Positions 43,444 to 53,024 of a stretch of DNA of 64,000 nt are shown here, one piece after another (the stretch's first letter is position 1; every line of letters starts with the position of its first letter). The stretch is from positions 682,001 through 746,000 of the forward strand of contig JADKAM010000001.1 in NCBI GenBank assembly GCA_016715365.1, in the 5' to 3' direction. Both the position numbers and the translations under genes were made by a program. This DNA comes from Chitinophagaceae bacterium. GTDB lineage: Bacteria; Bacteroidota; Bacteroidia; Chitinophagales; Chitinophagaceae. The notes under the pieces were generated by a model. That model had not been told where the DNA came from and made no database searches. It saw only the letters and a program-made list of their open reading frames with translations.

Positions 43444-43466
43444 GGGTTGGAAATTACTTCCAACCC
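43444..43466 (+). terminator. Hairpin between the carbonic anhydrase and dabA genes (terminator or attenuator)
   Basis: Perfect 9-bp stem GGGTTGGAA (43444-43452) with TTCCAACCC (43458-43466), loop ATTAC, followed by GATTTATTTT. The T run is interrupted, so it may be a weak, partial terminator that lowers dabAB expression relative to the upstream genes. Confidence 0.55.
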
Positions 43467-43478
43467 GATTTATTTTAT

Positions 43479-46046
43479 ATGGGCAATCATTCTTTTAACG
43501 AAGCACATGTACTTCATGAATTGAAACACTTTTTGCCTTCTCAACAGGCACTAAAGGATTTTATACACCACAATTCATTACATGCTTTTCAGCACATGAA
43601 ATTTTATGATGCCATTTTTAAGGCATCAAAAATATTCGGCTTTCAGGTACACCTGCAATTACCCGAGTACCGGCAGATGTATGAATCGGGCAGAATAAGA
43701 AAAGATGTGCTGGAAATGTTGATTGCCCAAAAAAAAGGTGAGGATGCGGTGAACGACTGGAAAGATAAACTGATCAACAAAAAATATTACACAGTTAATC
43801 ATCCCCGTATTGGAGAGCTGCGCAGCCAATGGAAAGCCGTTTACAAGCTTGACCTGGATAACAAAGTTCATCCGATGTTGTTTCGCATACTTTGTGCATT
43901 TTTAGACCAGGGGATTGCTATTGACGGTTTCCCGGTTGTAAATAAACCTTTTATTGAAAGCATTAAAGAACTGGAGCAAAACAGTTTTGTAAGTTTCTTT
44001 AAAACAAAAGCTGTAAGCGCTCAGTTTTTATCCGGCAACTATTCCATTACCGCATTGCTGAAAGCAATAGTTGGTAAAGAAGAATATTTTGAACAGTATC
44101 TTTTCGATCAGCATTTTGCCCACCATGGCTGGAGTGGTTTTGTAAGTGCCGTTGAAGATAATCCGCACACCCTGCTCGACAATAAAAAAATAACCTTCAA
44201 AGAACTGGTTGAATTTGAATTGCTGATGGAACTGGATGCATTGAATCATTCGCTTGGAAAAAACTGGCAGCCCCTGGCAACCCATGTTACAGAACCGCCT
44301 GCAGATTTATTTGCAGATATTATTAAAACAGAACTGGCCGAAGTAATACAACTGTGGCAGGATGCTTTTGAATGGAGTTATTATGATTCGGTATTGAAAG
44401 GGATATTGATAGCCGGTGAAAGAAGAGAATTACGCTATAATGGAGCTGCTAAAATTGTTCCCATTGTTGCAAACGCCCCGTCGCTGCAGGCTATTTTCTG
44501 CATTGATGAACGGGAAGATTCTATTCGCCGCCACATTGAAGCGGTAGATAAAACTGCTGAAACATTTGGCGCTCCCGGTTTTTTTGGCGTTGAGTTTTAT
44601 TTTCAGCAGGAAGGCAGTAAGTTTTATGATAAACTGTGTCCGGCTCCGGTAACACCTAAATACCTCATCAAAGAATCTGATGCAAAAATGGTGAGGGAAG
44701 AAGAACTCATCTATAGCAAATACACACATGGAGCGGTATCAGGATTTTTCCTGAGTATTGGATTTGGTTTTTGGGCTTTTGTAAAAAAATTACAAATGTT
44801 GTTTCGTCCTAAAATGAGTCCGGCTATTTCAAATGCATATGGGCATATGGATAAACAATCTGTACTCACCATCGAAAACAAAAGCACAAATGATGTGGAG
44901 AACGGGTTGCAGATCGGTTATACATTGGATGAAATGGCCACCAGGGCAGAAGGGTTTTTAAGAGGCATTGGCCTTGTTAAACATTTTGCATCGATAGTGT
45001 ATGTTGTAGCGCATGGCAGCAGCAGCGCCAATAATCCGCATCACGGCGCACATGATTGCGGGGCCTGCAGTGGAAGGCCGGGAGCTACCAATGCAAGGGT
45101 GCAGTCTTATATCCTGAATCACAAAAAAGTAAGGGCAATACTGGCAGGAAAGGGAATTGTAATTCCCGAATCAACACAGTTTATTGGCAGCATGCATGAT
45201 ACTGCAGCAGATGTGATGGCTTATTATGATGAAGATGTGCTTACGCCAGAGAACATGAACCTGCACATCATCAACATACAAAATTTTGAAACGGCATTAA
45301 ACCTGAATGCAAAAGAACGCAGCAGAAGATTTGCATCTATTAATACCAGGCAGGAACTGGAACAGGTTCGCAAAGCCATTCACAACCGCTCGGTTTCTTT
45401 GTTTGAACCCAGGCCAGAGCTTGGCCATGGCACCAATACCTTAGCTATTATTGGCCGCAGGCAGGTTACCAAGGGTTTGTTTTTGGATAGACGTGCTTTT
45501 CTCAACAGTTATGATCATACCACCGATGCTGACGGAACAATTTTGTCGGCAGTAATGAGGCCTATCGGTTTGGTTTGTGGCGGTATTAACCTGGAGTATT
45601 ATTTTTCCAGGGTAGATAATATTAAAGTAGGCGCCGGTACTAAACTGCCCCATAATGTAATGGGATTGTTTGGTGTTGCCAACAGCAGTGATGGAGACCT
45701 GCGCCCGGGACTGCCCTGGCAAATGATTGAAGTGCATGACCCGGTAAGATTGCTGGTGATTGTAGAACATAAACCTGAAATTGTTTTAAAAGCCATCCAA
45801 TCAACACCCGAAGTATTCGAATGGTATAAAAATGAATGGGTGCATATTGTAGCATTACATCCGGAAGAAAAACAATTCTATTATTTCAGGAACGGTGAAT
45901 TTGTAAAGTATGAACCAATTACAGAAACCAGTGAAATAAAAACCATTCACAATATGGAAGAGTTTATTGAGGAAGCCAGGGAAATGGAGACCAACCATAT
46001 CGTACATGCAACAGAAGAAAATTTACCGGTGTATTTGCTTGATTAA
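43479..46046 (+). CDS. dabA: DabA, zinc subunit of the inorganic-carbon accumulation (DAB) complex (DUF2309)
   Basis: 855 aa, in the range of the DUF2309/UPF0753 family. DabA is a beta-carbonic-anhydrase-like protein that works with DabB to drive one-way CO2 hydration. The four ligands mapped in Halothiobacillus DabA (Cys351, Asp353, His524, Cys539) correspond here to Cys341 and Asp343 (FCIDERED), His512 (VAHGSSS) and Cys527 (HDCGACSG), with identical internal spacings. The opening FLPSQQALKDFIHHNSLHAFQ is typical. dabB follows after 38 bp. Confidence 0.95.
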   Translation: MGNHSFNEAHVLHELKHFLPSQQALKDFIHHNSLHAFQHMKFYDAIFKASKIFGFQVHLQLPEYRQMYESGRIRKDVLEMLIAQKKGEDAVNDWKDKLINKKYYTVNHPRIGELRSQWKAVYKLDLDNKVHPMLFRILCAFLDQGIAIDGFPVVNKPFIESIKELEQNSFVSFFKTKAVSAQFLSGNYSITALLKAIVGKEEYFEQYLFDQHFAHHGWSGFVSAVEDNPHTLLDNKKITFKELVEFELLMELDALNHSLGKNWQPLATHVTEPPADLFADIIKTELAEVIQLWQDAFEWSYYDSVLKGILIAGERRELRYNGAAKIVPIVANAPSLQAIFCIDEREDSIRRHIEAVDKTAETFGAPGFFGVEFYFQQEGSKFYDKLCPAPVTPKYLIKESDAKMVREEELIYSKYTHGAVSGFFLSIGFGFWAFVKKLQMLFRPKMSPAISNAYGHMDKQSVLTIENKSTNDVENGLQIGYTLDEMATRAEGFLRGIGLVKHFASIVYVVAHGSSSANNPHHGAHDCGACSGRPGATNARVQSYILNHKKVRAILAGKGIVIPESTQFIGSMHDTAADVMAYYDEDVLTPENMNLHIINIQNFETALNLNAKERSRRFASINTRQELEQVRKAIHNRSVSLFEPRPELGHGTNTLAIIGRRQVTKGLFLDRRAFLNSYDHTTDADGTILSAVMRPIGLVCGGINLEYYFSRVDNIKVGAGTKLPHNVMGLFGVANSSDGDLRPGLPWQMIEVHDPVRLLVIVEHKPEIVLKAIQSTPEVFEWYKNEWVHIVALHPEEKQFYYFRNGEFVKYEPITETSEIKTIHNMEEFIEEAREMETNHIVHATEENLPVYLLD

Positions 46047-46084
46047 ACAAAACCTATTTCAGATCAGTAAGTAAAATTTTTAAA

Positions 46085-47941
46085 ATGAATCAACTGCTCA
46101 TATCATTTATTGCAATACCATTACTGGCTTTTTTGGTAAGCCTGTTCTGGCAAAATAAAAGCGAAAAAGCCATTGGCAGCATTGTACGGTTTACCAAAGT
46201 ATTGTATATACTGGTGTCAGTTTTCTTTGCCGTATGGTGGGTTATCAATGGCTTGCAACCGATCCACTATCACGTGGCAACACTCTATCAAACCGATCAT
46301 TTTATATTTGCCCTTGAATTGTTTTATGATGAAGTAACAGCTGTGTTCAGTATCATCGGAGCTTTTCTTTTCTTCCTGGTAGCTACTTTCAGTAAATATT
46401 ATATGCACCGTGATGAAGGGTACAAACGTTTTTTCAATACCATCTTATTATTTGCAACAGGTTATAATTTTATTATTTTATCGGGCAATTTTGAAACCCT
46501 TTTTATTGGATGGGAAATAAAAGGTGTTTGTTCATTTTTGCTGATAGCTTTTTACCGCAACAGATATCTGCCGGTTAAAAATGCATTCAAGGCAATTTCC
46601 AATTACCGCATTAGCGATGTGGCCCTCATGCTTTGCATGTGGATGATGCATCACCTTACAAACCAGAACATCAGTTTTTCTGAATTAAGCGAAGCAAAAA
46701 TTATGGCACTGCAAACTGCCAATACCGGCATGGCTGTTTTTATTGTTTGTATGATGATATTGCCGGCAGCTGTTAAGTCGGCACAGTTTCCATTCACCAG
46801 CTGGCTGCCCAGGGCAATGGAAGGCCCCACATCTTCCTCTGCAATTTTTTACGGATCGTTAAGTGTACATATTGGCGTTTTCTTATTATTGCGTACGCAT
46901 CCTTTTTGGGAAGATATGTTGTGGGCAAAGATCGTCATCATTGTAATAGGAGCGGTAACGGCCATTGCTGCTACGTTAATAGCCAGGGTGCAGCCAACCG
47001 TTAAAACACAAATTGCTTACTCATCGGCAGCGCAAATTGGATTGATGTTTATTGAAGTGGCAATTGGCTGGCATTGGCTGGTGTTGATACATTTTGCCGG
47101 TAATGCATTTTTAAGAACTTACCAGTTGCTGGTTTCTCCATCTGTGTTAAACTACCTGGTGCATCACCAGTATTTTCACTACCTGGCTCCTGCACAAAAG
47201 CCGGTATCAAAATTAAAAGCATCTGTTTACATGCTGGGCATTAAGGAATGGAATTTAGACAGCATGATGTTTACTTATTTATGGAGCCCTTTTAAATGGA
47301 TAGGAAAACAACTGCAGTTTTTACAATCAAAAATTATCATTGGTATACTTACTGTTACTGCTATTGCCATGCTGGTGCTGGGTTATACCCATCAAATAGA
47401 TTTTTCATCTTTAGGAGCAGCCCTGCCGGTTATTTTAATGAGTATTGCGCTGGCTGTTATTCTTTTTGCTTTTTCCTACAGAAAATCTGCTTTAACAGCA
47501 TGGATATATTTGCTGACAGCGCACCTGTTTATAATTGCCGCAGTACTGTTTAATGCAGATCATATCTACTTTTTAGAAATCGTTTTTTACGTTAGTGGGG
47601 TTTTGGTAGCTTTTTTAGTGGGGTATTTTTGCCTGCAGAAAATTAAACGCATTGATAACGATATTTCCCTCAACCAGTTTCATGGCTATGTGTATGAGCA
47701 GGAAACAACCGGCCTGTGGTTTTTGTTTGCAGCCATTGGTATGCTGGGTTTTCCGGTAACGGCGGCTTTTATTGGTATAGATGTATTGTTTACTTATGTA
47801 CACAGCAACCAGCCTGTATTAATTGCATTGATGGCATTATGCCTTATATTTATTGAACTCTCGGCATTTAGAATATTGCTCCGCATTTTTATGGGGCCAC
47901 ATAAAAAATTAAATCATCCGGTGGCTTTCAGGTCATCATAA
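46085..47941 (+). CDS. dabB: DabB, NuoL-like membrane subunit of the DAB complex
   Basis: 618 aa with about 14-16 membrane helices, of the proton-conducting NuoL/MrpA family. Blocks such as LFIGWEIKGVCSFLLIAFYRNR, AAVKSAQFPFTSWLPRAMEGPTSSSA and TVKTQIAYSSAAQIGLM match the antiporter core with Lys and Glu positions of the channel. It is assigned as DabB rather than a complex I or Mrp subunit because it stands alone after dabA. Energy probably comes from the proton or sodium gradient. Here dabA precedes dabB. Confidence 0.93.
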   Translation: MNQLLISFIAIPLLAFLVSLFWQNKSEKAIGSIVRFTKVLYILVSVFFAVWWVINGLQPIHYHVATLYQTDHFIFALELFYDEVTAVFSIIGAFLFFLVATFSKYYMHRDEGYKRFFNTILLFATGYNFIILSGNFETLFIGWEIKGVCSFLLIAFYRNRYLPVKNAFKAISNYRISDVALMLCMWMMHHLTNQNISFSELSEAKIMALQTANTGMAVFIVCMMILPAAVKSAQFPFTSWLPRAMEGPTSSSAIFYGSLSVHIGVFLLLRTHPFWEDMLWAKIVIIVIGAVTAIAATLIARVQPTVKTQIAYSSAAQIGLMFIEVAIGWHWLVLIHFAGNAFLRTYQLLVSPSVLNYLVHHQYFHYLAPAQKPVSKLKASVYMLGIKEWNLDSMMFTYLWSPFKWIGKQLQFLQSKIIIGILTVTAIAMLVLGYTHQIDFSSLGAALPVILMSIALAVILFAFSYRKSALTAWIYLLTAHLFIIAAVLFNADHIYFLEIVFYVSGVLVAFLVGYFCLQKIKRIDNDISLNQFHGYVYEQETTGLWFLFAAIGMLGFPVTAAFIGIDVLFTYVHSNQPVLIALMALCLIFIELSAFRILLRIFMGPHKKLNHPVAFRSS

Positions 47942-47949
47942 AATTAATA

Positions 47950-47975
47950 AACCCCCTGACTGGAATCAGGGGGTT
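47950..47975. terminator. Bidirectional terminator between dabB and fabG
   Basis: Perfect 10-bp stem AACCCCCTGA (47950-47959) with TCAGGGGGTT (47966-47975), loop CTGGAA. It separates the convergent dabB and fabG genes. Confidence 0.82.
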
Positions 47976-47996
47976 CATTTATAAAAATCTGTTCAG

Positions 47997-48752
47997 TTAT
48001 ATGTTCAATCCGCCGCACGCACTGATGACCTGCCCGGTAATATAGTTACCCATATCGCAGGCTAAAAACAAACATACATTGGCTATATCTTCTGTGCTGG
48101 CAAACCTGCCCAAGGGAATATCCGCTTTATATTTTTCGGCACCTTCTCCTTCTTTTAAATAACTGGTCATATCGGTTTCTACAAAGCCGGGCGCCACTGC
48201 ATTACAGCGTATATTACGGCTGCCCAATTCTTTGGCTACACTTTTTGTAAAACCTATAATGCCCGCTTTGCTGGCTGCATAACTGCTTTGGCCGGCATTG
48301 CCCATTTCGCCAATTACGCTGCTCATATTTATAATGCTGCCGCTTCTGGCTTTCATCATGGGCCTTATCACCTGCTTGGTCATGTTGAAAACACTTTTCA
48401 GATTTATCTGCATCACATCATCCCATTGTTCGGGTGTCATGCGCAACAGCAGATTATCTTTTGAGATGCCGGCATTGTTTACACAAATATCTATTGCTCC
48501 AAATTCCTTAATCACATCGTTTACAAAAACTTCGCAGGCAGCAAAATCACCGGCATTGCTTTGGTATGCTTTTGCCTTCACGCCCATGGCTGTTAATTTT
48601 TCTTCCAGTGCTTTTGCTTTATCTGCACTGCTGTCGCTTACATACGTAAAAGCTACATTGCAGCCATGCTCAGCAAATTTTATGGCAATACCTTCTCCAA
48701 TACCACGGGCAGCACCGGTAATAATGGCATTTTTTCCTTCTAATAATTTCAT
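47997..48752 (-). CDS. fabG: 3-oxoacyl-[acyl-carrier-protein] reductase
   Basis: 251 aa classical SDR. Cofactor loop GAARGIGEGIA at residues 13-23, NNAGISKDNLL, catalytic Ser in MSSVIGEMGNAG and the YxxxK in SSYAASKAG, and PGFVETDMT. It reduces 3-oxoacyl-ACP with NADPH in fatty-acid synthesis. It ends the minus-strand operon lptB-GH3-fabG; 38 bp separate it from the GH3 gene. Confidence 0.92.
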   Translation of the reverse strand: MKLLEGKNAIITGAARGIGEGIAIKFAEHGCNVAFTYVSDSSADKAKALEEKLTAMGVKAKAYQSNAGDFAACEVFVNDVIKEFGAIDICVNNAGISKDNLLLRMTPEQWDDVMQINLKSVFNMTKQVIRPMMKARSGSIINMSSVIGEMGNAGQSSYAASKAGIIGFTKSVAKELGSRNIRCNAVAPGFVETDMTSYLKEGEGAEKYKADIPLGRFASTEDIANVCLFLACDMGNYITGQVISACGGLNI

Positions 48753-48790
48753 GATAATTAGTTTCTGTATCTCAAAATAACTTTTAAACT

Positions 48791-50311
48791 TTAAATAATT
48801 GCCGAATTTTTTATTGCCAGAATTTCCTCCAATATACCTCTCTCATTACTCAGCCGGGGCACTTTATGCTGGCCACCAAGTTTTCCTTTGCTTCTTAACC
48901 ATTCTGTAAATGTACCTGCTGCTAATTTATGCACTATCGGCAAACGCAACGCAATACTTTTATGACGCTTGGCTTCATAATCGCTGTTAATATTTTTTAA
49001 GGCTGTATCCAGTTCAATAATGAATTTATTAAAATCATCCGGTTCTTTTTCAAACTCAATTAACCATTCATGTGCGCCATTGCTGTCCTGGGTAAAATAA
49101 ACAGGGGCTGCCGTATAATCATTAACAATAGCGTTTGTTTTTTCTGCAGCATGGGCAATAGCATTATCGCTGTTGTCAACAATCACTTCTTCTCCAAAGG
49201 CGTTCATATAATGTTTTAGCCTGCCTGTAATTTTTATTTTGTAAGGATTAAGGCTGGTGAACTGCACCGTATCGCCAATTAAATAACGCCATAACCCGCC
49301 GGTAGTGCTCATCACCAACGCATAGTTTTTTCCAATGGCCACATTGTTAAGCCCAACTGTTTTAGGGCTTTCGTTTCCATATTCCTCCACAGGCATAAAC
49401 TCATAAAAAATACCATGCTCTGTAAACAGCAACATACCATCATCATCCGGATTTACCTGTGCTGCAATAAAACCTTCGCTGGCATTATAAATTTCGAGGT
49501 AATTAATTTTGCTACCCATGATTTTATCAAACTGTTCTTTGTAAGGAACGAAAGAAACACCGCCGTTTATGTACAGTTCTAAATTGGGCCAGACTTCTTT
49601 AATGGTTGTTTTGCCTTTAATTTCAAGAATGCGTTTTAATAAAAGAATCGTCCAGGTAGGTACGCCTGCCAGCGATGTAACATTTTCTTCGGCTGTTACC
49701 TGCGCCAGTTTTTCTATTTTTTCTTCCCATTCATCAAGCAGTGCAACGCTCAGTTCGGGCGTTCGTATCCACTGGCCCCAAAATGGCGAATTCTGCATCA
49801 GTACAGCACTCAGGTCGCCATACTGAATGTCATCATTAACCTTGCTTATCTGGTGTGAGCCGCCTACCACCAGGCCCTTACCTGTCAGCAAATCGCTGGA
49901 AGGAAAGTTTTTATAATAATTACTGAGCAGGTCTTTACTTGCCTGGAAATGATTATCCTGCAGGCTTTCTTCGCTGATGGGAATGAATTTACTTTTGTCG
50001 GATGTGGTGCCCGAAGATTTTGCAAACCAGTTAACGGGCGTGTTCCATAAAATATTTTCTTCGCCATCCATCATACGGTGGATGTAAGGTTTTAAATCAT
50101 CGTACTCATGAATGGGTACATTCTTTTTAAATTCTTTCAGCGAAAAAAGTTTTGAAAAATTGTATTTACGCCCAAACTCGGTGTATTGTGCAGCCGTAAC
50201 GAGTTCCTGTAAAACCTCACGCTGTACAGCCACCGGGTGATTGCTCCAGTTTTCGATGCGCCACAAACGCATGCGTGCTAATTTAGATATGGCGGGGGAA
50301 AGAAATTTCAT
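48791..50311 (-). CDS. GH3-family acyl-adenylating protein
   Basis: 506 aa. It belongs to the GH3 (auxin-responsive promoter) family of the ANL superfamily, with KSSGTTSDKSKFIPIS (phosphate loop), LEIYNASEGFIAAQ, MSTTGGLWRYLIGDTVQF and GRLKHYMNAFGEEVIVDN. Plant GH3 enzymes join amino acids to hormones; bacterial members are common in Bacteroidota and have no proven substrate. The C-terminus ends in SNERGILEEILAIKNSA. It lies between lptB and fabG, so a lipid or acyl-acid substrate is plausible but unproven. Confidence 0.9.
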   Translation of the reverse strand: MKFLSPAISKLARMRLWRIENWSNHPVAVQREVLQELVTAAQYTEFGRKYNFSKLFSLKEFKKNVPIHEYDDLKPYIHRMMDGEENILWNTPVNWFAKSSGTTSDKSKFIPISEESLQDNHFQASKDLLSNYYKNFPSSDLLTGKGLVVGGSHQISKVNDDIQYGDLSAVLMQNSPFWGQWIRTPELSVALLDEWEEKIEKLAQVTAEENVTSLAGVPTWTILLLKRILEIKGKTTIKEVWPNLELYINGGVSFVPYKEQFDKIMGSKINYLEIYNASEGFIAAQVNPDDDGMLLFTEHGIFYEFMPVEEYGNESPKTVGLNNVAIGKNYALVMSTTGGLWRYLIGDTVQFTSLNPYKIKITGRLKHYMNAFGEEVIVDNSDNAIAHAAEKTNAIVNDYTAAPVYFTQDSNGAHEWLIEFEKEPDDFNKFIIELDTALKNINSDYEAKRHKSIALRLPIVHKLAAGTFTEWLRSKGKLGGQHKVPRLSNERGILEEILAIKNSAII

Positions 50312-50331
50312 TCAACCAACAAGATAAATAA

Positions 50332-51093
50332 TTATCGGGCAGCTTCATCATGCAAATAATCCTTGCGCTTTAATTCAAAGTTTTTACCCAGGTAAAGACG
50401 GCGTACCTGTTCATCACCAGCCAGTTCTTCGGCAGTACCATGAGTAAATATTTTCCCATCAATCAGTAAATAAGCCCTGTCGCAAATGGAGAGGGTTTCA
50501 TTAACATTATGATCGGTAATTAATATGCCGATATTGCGGAATTTTAATTTAGCAACAATAGCCTGAATATCTTCTACAGCAATAGGGTCAACACCGGCAA
50601 AGGGTTCATCCAGTAAAATAAATTTAGGATCAACCGCCAGCGCACGGGCAATTTCTGTACGTCTTCTTTCACCCCCGCTCAAAGTATCGCCGTTGTTTTT
50701 GCGAACCCGCTGTAAATTAAATTCATCGAGCAGGGTTTCCAGTTTATCTTTTTGCTGTTGCCTGTTAAGTTTTGTCATTTCCAGCACAGCCATAATATTA
50801 TCCTCTACACTCAGCTTGCGAAACACACTGGCTTCCTGCGGCAGGTAACCAATACCCATTTGAGCCCTTTTGTACATGGGTAGTTTGGTAATGTTGATAT
50901 CATTTAAAAAAACCTCGCCTTCATCCGGCTTTACCAAACCCACCACCTGGTAAAAAGAAGTTGTTTTACCGGCACCATTGGGGCCAAGTAACCCAACAAT
51001 TTCGCCCTGCTTTACATTAAAGGAAACTTTGTTTACAACCGTACGGCTGCCGTAAATCTTTACAAGGTCTTTGGTATGTATGGTTAAACTCAA
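50332..51093 (-). CDS. lptB: LPS export ABC transporter ATPase LptB
   Basis: 253 aa from a TTG start (51093); no in-frame ATG precedes it. Walker A GPNGAGKTT, Q-loop GYLPQEASVFRKLS (a mark of LptB), signature LSGGERRR, Walker B FILLDEPFAGVDP, and H-loop ITDHNV. It powers LPS extraction from the inner membrane with LptFG, which are not in this window. First gene of the operon lptB-GH3-fabG; 20 bp gap to the next gene. Confidence 0.95.
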   Translation of the reverse strand: MSLTIHTKDLVKIYGSRTVVNKVSFNVKQGEIVGLLGPNGAGKTTSFYQVVGLVKPDEGEVFLNDINITKLPMYKRAQMGIGYLPQEASVFRKLSVEDNIMAVLEMTKLNRQQQKDKLETLLDEFNLQRVRKNNGDTLSGGERRRTEIARALAVDPKFILLDEPFAGVDPIAVEDIQAIVAKLKFRNIGILITDHNVNETLSICDRAYLLIDGKIFTHGTAEELAGDEQVRRLYLGKNFELKRKDYLHDEAAR

Positions 51094-51256
51094 TGATGGT
51101 GTTTTTACAAAAGTAAGCGAACTGAAATAAAGGCTGATACAATAAAGTCAGTTTATCAAAAAATTATAAAATAGCAGCCTGAATGTATATTTCAGGTATT
51201 AAAACCTCGATATTTTAATTTAAGTTTACAATATATTATTCAGGTAAACACTGTAA

Positions 51257-51886
51257 ATGAAAATCTGCCGGCTATATTTTTTGGTTTTAATTACCGGGGC
51301 TTCTGCAATAGTATCCTGCCAAAAGGAAATTGATGGAACTACCGGTGGAGGAACAGTTATTCCTGTGCCCGCTAATCAAAAACCAAAAGTAGGTACCATC
51401 TGGACTTACCAATATAACTGGGTCAATCATATGGGAGGGCCAAACCATGCTAAAATGATTACACATAGAGCTGTAAGCGAAGAAACCCTGGGTGGAGAAA
51501 AATGGCTTAAGATCATAGATGTGGAACCGGATACTGTTGTGTATTATCTGAATACAAAAACTGACGGTTTATACCAGTATACCAACAATAGCTCCAATTT
51601 GCTTTGCAAGTACCCCGCAGCAGTAAATGACACCTACACCACTTTTAATGCAGGTGCATCAGAAGTATTTACAGTAAGGGGAGTAAATGATACAACAGCA
51701 ACCGGCCTTGGGGATATACCTCTAAGTAAGTATGAAGGAGTAAAGACCAGTTATATAATAGATGTATTGTGGTATAATAAAAATGCCTGGATCGTATGGC
51801 AATATCAATATAAATTAGTGCCCGTTAGTCCATCGCCTATATATTTTCTGTACAGTAAAATGTTTATTGAAAGTATTGTTTACTGA
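51257..51886 (+). CDS. Orphan lipoprotein
   Basis: 209 aa with signal peptide and lipobox AIVSC (Cys21), then a Gly/Thr linker (TTGGGTVIPVP). The mature part is beta-rich (VGTIWTYQYNW, ETLGGEKWLKIID, VVYYLNTKTDGLYQYTN), a pattern common to Bacteroidota lipoproteins of unknown role. Divergent from lptB and upstream of metF, which has its own promoter. Confidence 0.75.
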   Translation: MKICRLYFLVLITGASAIVSCQKEIDGTTGGGTVIPVPANQKPKVGTIWTYQYNWVNHMGGPNHAKMITHRAVSEETLGGEKWLKIIDVEPDTVVYYLNTKTDGLYQYTNNSSNLLCKYPAAVNDTYTTFNAGASEVFTVRGVNDTTATGLGDIPLSKYEGVKTSYIIDVLWYNKNAWIVWQYQYKLVPVSPSPIYFLYSKMFIESIVY

Positions 51887-51920
51887 CAACTCCGGTTAAT
51901 CTTACTAATATCTACATCGT

Positions 51921-51952
51921 TTTGATTATGTATAGCAGCTTGCTTAAGTTTG
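51921..51952 (+). promoter_or_regulatory. Complete Bacteroidota promoter for metF
   Basis: TTTG (51921-51924), 20 bp spacer, TAAGTTTG (51945-51952), the full -33/-7 pair of the Bacteroidota sigma factor; the metF ATG is 16 bp further on. Confidence 0.8.
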
Positions 51953-51968
51953 CATATTAATTTAAAAG

Positions 51969-52922
51969 ATGAAAGTAATTGAGCACATCAACCAGTCAAA
52001 GGATACATTGATCTCTTTTGAAATTTTACCTCCGCTGAAAGGCAAGGGAATCCAATCTTTATACCAGCACCTCGATCCTTTGATGGAGTTTAAGCCGGCA
52101 TATATTAATGTAACCTATCACCGCAGTGAGCACGTATTTAAAAAAACACCCGACGGAACTTTTCAGAAAGTGGTGGTGCGTAAGCGGCCCGGTACCGAAA
52201 GTATTTGTGCTGCCATCATGAATAAATACAGTGTGGATACGGTACCCCATTTAATTTGCGGCGGTTTTGGGGTAAATGAAACAGAAGATGCATTAATTAA
52301 CCTGAATTACCTGGGCATTGATAATGTGCTGGTTTTACGCGGTGATGCTGCAAAAAATGAAACAGCTTTTTTACCGGAACCCGGAGGGCACCAGTATGCT
52401 ACTGATCTTTTAAAACAGGTAACGGATCTTAATGCAGGTAAATACCTGGAAGAAGACCTGAAAAATACAAGCCAGACAAAATTTTGTATTGGTGTGGCGG
52501 GCTATCCCGAAAAACATTTTGAAGCACCGAATATGGAGAGTGACCTGCACTACCTGAAACTAAAGGTAGATATGGGGGCAGACTATATTGTTACCCAAAT
52601 GTTTTTTGACAACGAAAAATTTTATGCTTTCGTTAAAGCCTGCAGAGAAGCAGGAATAACAGTACCTATCATTCCGGGCCTGAAACCAATTTATACCCAA
52701 AAGCAATTGACGGTATTGCCTAAAATTTTTCATATTGATTTACCGGCAGCACTCAGTAAAGAGATCATCAAATGCAAAACAGATGAAGAAGTGGAACAGG
52801 TTGGCACGGAATGGTTGCTGCAGCAATCTAAAGAATTAAAGCAGTTTGGTGTTCCTGTACTACACTATTATACATTGGGCCGGCCTAAAATTATTGCCGA
52901 TGTAGTGAAACAGATTGTATAA
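51969..52922 (+). CDS. metF: 5,10-Methylenetetrahydrofolate reductase
   Basis: 317 aa TIM barrel. LISFEILPPLKGKGIQSLYQHL (the F-E-x-x-P-P opening), YINVTYHR, VLVLRGDA (folate/FAD region), FCIGVAGYPEKHFEAPN, LKLKVDMGADYIVTQMFFDNEKFY and IPIIPGLKPI are the family blocks. It makes 5-methyl-THF for methionine synthesis. Transcribed alone from the promoter at 51921-51952 and closed by a terminator. Confidence 0.96.
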   Translation: MKVIEHINQSKDTLISFEILPPLKGKGIQSLYQHLDPLMEFKPAYINVTYHRSEHVFKKTPDGTFQKVVVRKRPGTESICAAIMNKYSVDTVPHLICGGFGVNETEDALINLNYLGIDNVLVLRGDAAKNETAFLPEPGGHQYATDLLKQVTDLNAGKYLEEDLKNTSQTKFCIGVAGYPEKHFEAPNMESDLHYLKLKVDMGADYIVTQMFFDNEKFYAFVKACREAGITVPIIPGLKPIYTQKQLTVLPKIFHIDLPAALSKEIIKCKTDEEVEQVGTEWLLQQSKELKQFGVPVLHYYTLGRPKIIADVVKQIV

Positions 52923-52972
52923 TACCGGCAAAAACTTTCTAAAAAATCAAAGCATGTACGCTACATAGAAAG

Positions 52973-53005
52973 AAAGCCCTCCGGATTAACGGAGGGCTTT
53001 TACTT
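52973..53005. terminator. Terminator between metF and the PorT-like gene
   Basis: Perfect 11-bp stem AAAGCCCTCCG (52973-52983) with CGGAGGGCTTT (52990-53000), loop GATTAA, flanked by A and T runs, so it can serve both converging genes. Confidence 0.88.
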
Positions 53006-53024
53006 TTAGTTTAAACGGGGTTTA

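Noticed and set aside
52923..53024. Possible tRNA or small RNA between metF and the PorT-like gene
   Set aside because: The only structure is the symmetric hairpin of a terminator; no cloverleaf and no T-loop consensus.
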